Part shown: positions 60,293 to 64,000 of the stretch, piece by piece
Numbering within the stretch: position 1 is the first letter of the stretch
Layout of the letters: the number at the start of each line of letters is the position of its first letter
Assembly: GCA_049799955.1 (NCBI GenBank)
Contig: JBARIW010000041.1
Span: forward strand, 3,192 to 67,191
DNA: 64,000 nucleotides
Source: JBGTFE01 sp049799955
Lineage (GTDB): Bacteria; Acidobacteriota; Blastocatellia; Pyrinomonadales; Pyrinomonadaceae
Direction: 5' to 3'
The notes under the pieces: generated by a model
The model's input: the letters and a program-made list of their open reading frames with translations, nothing else
What the model was told of the DNA's origin: nothing
Databases searched by the model: none
Program-made: the position numbers and the translations under genes

Positions 60293-61222
60293 ATGATTCA
60301 ATCGAAAACAACGCCGAAAGGCTGGCTGGCATTTGAATTAAACGTCCTTCGGCGTCTGAAATTCTCGTCCGCCGCGCTGCCGTTCACAAACGAGCCGAAT
60401 CTCGGCACGTATCTCAAACGCTGGAACGCGCGCGTTCTGGCAAACGATATAACGCAGGCATCGTGGACAAAATCGGTCGCCGAGATTCAGAATAACGGCG
60501 AGAAATTGTCGGACGATGATGTCAATGTCGTTCTCGAAGACGCGTATATTCCGCATTATCGACTGCAAAACGAGGCTTTAAGAAATTGGTTCGGCGAAAC
60601 CGACGCGTGGTGGTTCGATAACGTCCGGCAGAATGTCGAACGGCTCCAATCGCCTTTTGCGCGGGCAATCGCTCTGAGCATCGGAACACGCGTCGGCGAT
60701 TATGTTCTCTCTTTTACGGAAGACACGCGCGAGCTGCGCCAGCCGCTTTCAAATGTTTTCCGCCGGCTCTGGAACGCGCTGCCCGAACCCGTCAACAACG
60801 GGCAGAACAATACCTGTTCGAACAAAAACGCGTATGAGTTTATCGCCGAAAACTACACGGATTTGATGTTTCTGCGCCTGCCGCGAGCGCATAATCAAAG
60901 CCTGCGCGCGCTTTTAGGCAAAGCGGCGTGGCGCGAAGAATGGCTGCGCGGCGGCGACGATTTCTGGAACGATTTGGAACGCGCGCAGGCAAACCGTCTC
61001 GGAACTTTAGTCGAAACAAAATCGCAGTATCTGCGCCTGTTTGAGGACATTCTGCGAACCGCTTCGCACATTCAGACATGGACAATCGCGCACGTCGAAG
61101 ACGGATTTATTTCAACCCAGGAAATCGTCGAAACAATCGGAAAAATCCGTCGCGTCGATACGATTTTCACGAAAGATTTTTCGGAACTGACGGGAACGAA
61201 GGCTGTAATGATTACGGCGTAA
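60293..61222 (+). CDS. unknown 309-residue helical protein
   Basis: I do not recognise this protein. It is rich in Arg, Trp and Leu, with no signal peptide, membrane helix or known motif. Segments include AYIPHYRLQNEALRNWFGET and FARAIALSIGTRVGDYVLSF. It begins 17 nt after the HD-domain gene and ends close to an inverted repeat. A functional link to the HD protein is inference from order alone. Confidence 0.75.
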   Translation: MIQSKTTPKGWLAFELNVLRRLKFSSAALPFTNEPNLGTYLKRWNARVLANDITQASWTKSVAEIQNNGEKLSDDDVNVVLEDAYIPHYRLQNEALRNWFGETDAWWFDNVRQNVERLQSPFARAIALSIGTRVGDYVLSFTEDTRELRQPLSNVFRRLWNALPEPVNNGQNNTCSNKNAYEFIAENYTDLMFLRLPRAHNQSLRALLGKAAWREEWLRGGDDFWNDLERAQANRLGTLVETKSQYLRLFEDILRTASHIQTWTIAHVEDGFISTQEIVETIGKIRRVDTIFTKDFSELTGTKAVMITA

Positions 61223-61228
61223 ATGTAG

Positions 61229-61331
61229 AAAAGGAGAAGAGGAGAAAAGGAGAAAGGGAGAGGAAATCTTTATCCGACGTTCCAATTTTCTCTAATCTCC
61301 TCTTCTCCTTTTCCCCTTTTCTCCTCTTCTT
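61229..61331. repeat. inverted repeat of AAGGAGA-type words overlapping a gene end
   Basis: AAAAGGAGAAGAGGAGAAAA (from 61229) faces CTCCTCTTCTCCTTTTCCCC (61298-61317) and CTCCTCTTCT. The right arm lies inside the MFS gene and encodes its last residues, a Glu/Lys/Gly-rich tail. Confidence 0.9.
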
Positions 61332-62595
61332 TCGAAGAGTTTCTCACAAACCACACTAAACCGGCGCTCGCCGATAAAATGCCTGAAATAACCATCAGCA
61401 TTTGCGGCGAGATTTTGTAAACCAAAAGGCTCGAAAGATAAATGGAAACTCCGAATACGGTCATTTCCGCGCCTCTGTCGAGCGTCGAAATCCGCCCGCG
61501 AATATAATCGGGCAGGCTGCGCTGGAACATCGTTTCCTGCACGGCGTATTCGACGCCGACGATGGCACGTGAGACGAAAGTAAAAATCGAAACCAGCCAG
61601 AGCGTCGGCATCAGTCCGCCGACGGCGAACAAAATGCCGTGAATAACCAGCGTCCAGCCGATAAACGGGCTGTTCCAGTTTTTGCGGTCGAGAAAGCCCG
61701 CAACGCGGTGCGCGACCATCATTCCGAGAAACAAACCGAAACCGCTCACCGTCCACAGAACCGCGACGGCTAAATCCGGATTCCAGCTTTCTTTTTCGGC
61801 AAAATAAACGCCGCCGAGCCGCTCGAAAATAATATTTATCGCGCCGCCGCCCGTCGCCCAGATGATGTTCATCAAAAGAATCGTCAGCGCGAAATGATTC
61901 TTCAGCGTGTAGCGAAAACCCTCTTTCAATTCGGTCATAAAAGACGCTCTTTCGGTTTTTTCCGATTCGTCTTTCGTAATTCGTAATTCGTAATTGTCCT
62001 TCTCGCGCGTCGCTTCTTCGGGAATCAGCCAGACCGAATATGCCGAGACGAGAAACGAAGCCGCGTTAATGATAAAAGCTATCTGATAGCCGAAAATCGC
62101 CGCCGCCAGACCGCCGAGCGCCGAGCCGATTGCCATCAGCAGAAAGCGCGTCGAGAACATCAAAGCCGTTCCCGCCAGCAAGCCTTCGCTGCCGGTCATA
62201 TTCGGTGTCGCGGCATTTTTCGCGCCATCGAAAAACGCGCCCAGAGTCGAAAGCAGAATCGTCGCCGTGTAGGCAATCCAAAGATTTTCCGCGTCGCTGA
62301 CGAACAAAAACATCAGCGCCACGGCAACGCGAATCAAATCCGAGAAAATCATCACCTGCCGCCGCGAGAAACGGTCAACAAAAGTCCCTGCAATCGGCGA
62401 AAAAAGCGCGAACGGGAGCAGTCGGCAAACAAGCAAAATCCCCGCCGCCGCCGGCGACGCGTCGGAAACGAGACGCACCAAGCCCAAACCCGCGATAAAA
62501 TTAAACCAGTTGCCGAGTTCGGATATAACCTGCCCCAAAAGCAGGTTTCGGAAATTTCGATTTCCCTTTAATAATTGACCGTATGTTAAATTCAT
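61270..62595 (-). CDS. MFS transporter with a repeat-word insertion
   Basis: A 441-residue permease with about 12 membrane helices, of the enterobactin-exporter-like or multidrug group. LLLGQVISELGNWFNFIAGL is the first helix, and FVDRFSRRQVMIFSDLIRVA is the conserved loop 2-3 motif. Start ATG 62595 is chosen because the longer start at 62613 lies in a word repeat. The central cytoplasmic loop contains KDNYELRITKDE, encoded by ATTCGTA heptamers (61973-61995). The C-terminal tail (KEEEKRGKGEEEIREN) is encoded by the repeat at 61229-61331. Confidence 0.88.
   Translation of the reverse strand: MNLTYGQLLKGNRNFRNLLLGQVISELGNWFNFIAGLGLVRLVSDASPAAAGILLVCRLLPFALFSPIAGTFVDRFSRRQVMIFSDLIRVAVALMFLFVSDAENLWIAYTATILLSTLGAFFDGAKNAATPNMTGSEGLLAGTALMFSTRFLLMAIGSALGGLAAAIFGYQIAFIINAASFLVSAYSVWLIPEEATREKDNYELRITKDESEKTERASFMTELKEGFRYTLKNHFALTILLMNIIWATGGGAINIIFERLGGVYFAEKESWNPDLAVAVLWTVSGFGLFLGMMVAHRVAGFLDRKNWNSPFIGWTLVIHGILFAVGGLMPTLWLVSIFTFVSRAIVGVEYAVQETMFQRSLPDYIRGRISTLDRGAEMTVFGVSIYLSSLLVYKISPQMLMVISGILSASAGLVWFVRNSSKEEEKRGKGEEEIRENWNVG
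61973..61995. repeat. ATTCGTA heptamers inside the MFS coding sequence
   Basis: TTCGTA followed by two full ATTCGTA units and ATT, identical to the intergenic array at 26207-26234. On the minus strand it is read as NYELRIT in the loop between membrane helices 6 and 7. Confidence 0.85.
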
Positions 62596-62600
62596 AACTT

Positions 62601-62705
62601 TGTCCTTGGTCATTTGTCCTTCGTCCTTTGCCGGTTGAGCCTTGATTCAGCACGCATGTAAAAATCAACTTGCAAAGGACAAAAGACGAAGGACTAATGA
62701 CCAAA
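62601..62705. repeat. inverted repeat of GTCCTTG/AAGGACA heptamers
   Basis: TGTCCTTGGTCATTTGTCCT and following words (62601-62630) face GCAAAGGACAAAAGACGAAG onwards (62672-62704). One word is extra in the right arm. It lies between the transporter start and the terminator of the enoyl-CoA hydratase gene. Confidence 0.9.
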
Positions 62706-62743
62706 TCAAAAAAAGCCGCCAGGTTTGAAACCCGACGGCTTTT
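62706..62743 (-). terminator. intrinsic terminator after the enoyl-CoA hydratase gene
   Basis: On the minus strand AAAAGCCG pairs with CGGCTTTT, with an inner GGTTT/AAACC stem, followed by a T-run. It lies 22 nt after the stop of the gene at 62765-63559. Confidence 0.88.
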
Positions 62744-62764
62744 ACCTTCAAAAAAATTAAATTT

Positions 62765-63559
62765 TCAAGTTCCCGTAAAATTCGGGCGGCGTTTCTCGAA
62801 AAATGCCTGAACGCCTTCTCTGAAATCTGCTCCTTTACCCGACTCAATCTGACATTCGTGCTCAAGCTCAAGCTGCTGCCGCAGGTTGTTCGAATAAGCT
62901 GCGTTTAGCATCTTCTTGATTCGCCCGATTGAAGCGGTCGGCGCGAGGGCGAGGCGTTTTGCCATCTGCCCTGCTTCTTTCATCAAATTTTCTGCCGTTA
63001 CGACGCGGTTAATCATACCCATTGCAAACGCGCTTTCTGCCGGAATTGTTTCACCTGTCATAAAAATTTCCGCCGCGCGCTTTTCTCCGACGGCTCGCGG
63101 AAGAAAAAATGAACCGCCGCAGTCGGGCGAAAGTCCGATTCGGACAAACGCCTCGTTAAAGCTCGCGTCTTCCGATGCGAAAACGATGTCGCAGGCGAGA
63201 GCGAAATTTGTTCCCGCGCCCGCGCAGACGCCCTGAACTGCCGCGACAAACGGAATCGGCGTTTCCCGAATCAGCAACACGACATCGTGCAAAGCCTTCA
63301 GCGGCTCTTCCATAAATGCTTCTATTCTGCCTTCTTTTTCCCACATCGAAGCCATCTCGCGCAAATCGCCGCCCGAACAAAACGCGCGTCCCGAACCTGT
63401 TAAAATAACGGCTCGCGCATTGTCTTCAATCGCCTGACGAATCGCCGCTTCCAAATCGCGCGTCAACCCGAGCGAAAGCGCGTTGAGCGCCTCGGGACGA
63501 TTAAAAGTGATAATCGCCACCGTTTCGTTCAGCTCATAATTTACAGTTTCAAACGCCAT
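62765..63559 (-). CDS. enoyl-CoA hydratase/isomerase family protein
   Basis: A 264-residue crotonase-fold protein. The first oxyanion-hole segment is ILTGSGRAFCSGGDLREMAS, the second QGVCAGAGTNFALACDIVFA. The catalytic Glu region is EAFVRIGLSPDCGGSFFLPR, with a Glu early and Asp in the second position. It probably hydrates or isomerises enoyl-CoA in fatty- or aromatic-acid breakdown. It is followed by a terminator and preceded by a word palindrome. Confidence 0.93.
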   Translation of the reverse strand: MAFETVNYELNETVAIITFNRPEALNALSLGLTRDLEAAIRQAIEDNARAVILTGSGRAFCSGGDLREMASMWEKEGRIEAFMEEPLKALHDVVLLIRETPIPFVAAVQGVCAGAGTNFALACDIVFASEDASFNEAFVRIGLSPDCGGSFFLPRAVGEKRAAEIFMTGETIPAESAFAMGMINRVVTAENLMKEAGQMAKRLALAPTASIGRIKKMLNAAYSNNLRQQLELEHECQIESGKGADFREGVQAFFEKRRPNFTGT

Positions 63560-63570
63560 AATTAGTAAGG

Positions 63571-63638
63571 TGAGAAGTGAGAAATGAGAACTGAGAATCG
63601 GTTTCTTACCTCTCAGTTCTCATTTCTCATTTCTCACT
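63571..63638. repeat. 27-bp inverted repeat of GTGAGAA heptamers
   Basis: The arm at 63571-63597 (starts GTGAGAAGTGAGAAATGAGA) is the reverse complement of 63612-63638 with one mismatch. It fills the space between the zinc-ribbon gene and the enoyl-CoA hydratase gene. It shares words with 43329-43396. Confidence 0.92.
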
Positions 63639-63641
63639 TTT

Positions 63642-63923
63642 TTATGCGAATCTCATTCTTGATTTATTCGCGTTATAACACTCGCGGCACAAGACTTCGC
63701 GCCCGACTTTCGGCTGAAACGGAACTTGGTCGTGTCTGCCGCAATGGTCGCAGACGATTTCGTATTTTGCCGGCGCGTCCGGTTTGCCCGCCGATTTTTT
63801 CGAGCGGCATTTCGTGCATCTCTGCGGCGGCATCATATTGCGCTGGTAGAAAATGTCCTGCTCTTTTTCCGTAAAAACAAAAATTTCTTTGCACTGAACA
63901 CACGGAATTTCAATATCCGGCAT
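63642..63923 (-). CDS. small zinc-ribbon protein (CxxC type)
   Basis: A 93-residue protein with four CxxC pairs: CVQC, CTKC, CDHC and CREC, enough for two zinc ribbons. The QDIFYQRNMMPPQRCTKCRS motif is typical of the probable zinc-ribbon (zf-trcl-like) family that binds one Zn per two CxxC. No enzymatic function is known; a nucleic-acid or protein-binding role is inference. The start has GGAG a few nt upstream. Confidence 0.85.
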   Translation of the reverse strand: MPDIEIPCVQCKEIFVFTEKEQDIFYQRNMMPPQRCTKCRSKKSAGKPDAPAKYEIVCDHCGRHDQVPFQPKVGREVLCRECYNANKSRMRFA

Positions 63924-63983
63924 GGCTTTTTCTCCTTTTTTAATGTTTGTACGAGTTCAAAAAAAGTGTATCACAAAACGCGG

Positions 63984-64000
63984 CAGATTCAAGATTCAAG
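63984..64000. repeat. start of a GATTCAA heptamer array cut by the window end
   Basis: AGATTCAAGATTCAAG at the last bases uses the same words as 44678-44790 and 59408-59548. The complementary arm, if present, is beyond the window. Confidence 0.7.

Noticed and set aside
62596..62613. Longer MFS start at ATG 62613
   Set aside because: The extra residues MTKDKV come from the GTCCTTG word repeat; ATG 62595 fits the first helix better.

Overview
The window reads as chromosomal DNA of a free-living, respiring bacterium with a base composition close to half G+C. The style of the proteins suggests Acidobacteriota, probably the Blastocatellia/Pyrinomonadaceae group. The pointers are an S8 protease with a GVLISDG-type tail, a PATAN/DUF4388-DnaJ-TPR protein, PocR-GAF-GGDEF and HD-GYP regulators, and intergenic spacers full of inverted heptamer words. 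This placement is inference from protein look and repeat style; no rRNA or other marker gene lies in the window. I saw no tRNA, rRNA, CRISPR array or insertion-sequence transposase.

Layout. 1-5226: the 3' part of a secreted subtilase, an acetyltransferase and a membrane GGDEF/EAL protein. 5227-5638: a 21-nt-period array and a terminator-like palindrome. 5639-10380 (minus): a succinate dehydrogenase operon, sdhC - antitoxin - toxin - sdhA - unknown secreted protein - sdhB, so a toxin-antitoxin pair sits inside a respiratory operon. 10520-11516: a divergent LysR regulator. 11571-13590: a STAS-like pseudogene with two stops, then a strong promoter and a two-gene TIR-transmembrane / transmembrane-coiled-coil module. 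13681-19766 (minus): a signalling operon of PocR-GAF-GGDEF, ATPase-like/RsbW-like fusion, STAS protein and GAF-HD-GYP, which would couple c-di-GMP turnover to partner switching. 20001-26113: stress and accessory genes (DJ-1/PfpI, DUF2383 with a sigma-54-like promoter, SnoaL-like, methyltransferase, lipoproteins, GNAT).

26237-35115 (minus): an Opp/Dpp peptide ABC transporter with two binding proteins and a Uma2-type nuclease gene lodged between its two permeases. 35122-37061: coaE, a MazG-like gene and folD. 37154-37522: an antitoxin-like gene followed by an internally deleted PIN toxin. 37512-44666: a soluble lytic transglycosylase, a second ~20.5-nt-period array, a CusF-SCO1 protein, a methyltransferase, an amidohydrolase, a second lytic transglycosylase and a PIN module. 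44794-50606: aspartyl protease-TPR, DNA glycosylase/lyase, PBP4-type carboxypeptidase and MurJ, followed by a third 21-nt array. 50886-64000: hypothetical protein, Fic protein with an A+T-rich 3' half, ligA, a phage-type small protein, MOSC, Rieske oxygenase, GNAT, PATAN-DnaJ-TPR, HD-domain protein, MFS transporter, enoyl-CoA hydratase and a zinc ribbon.

Two non-genic signals stand out. (i) At least a dozen spacers carry inverted repeats built from degenerate 7-nt words; one 75-80 bp element occurs three times, and similar words are also found inside coding sequences. (ii) Three spacers carry arrays with a strict 21-nt or alternating 20/21-nt period. Among genes, the TIR-TM plus TM-coiled-coil pair at 12128-13590 is the best candidate for an undescribed system.
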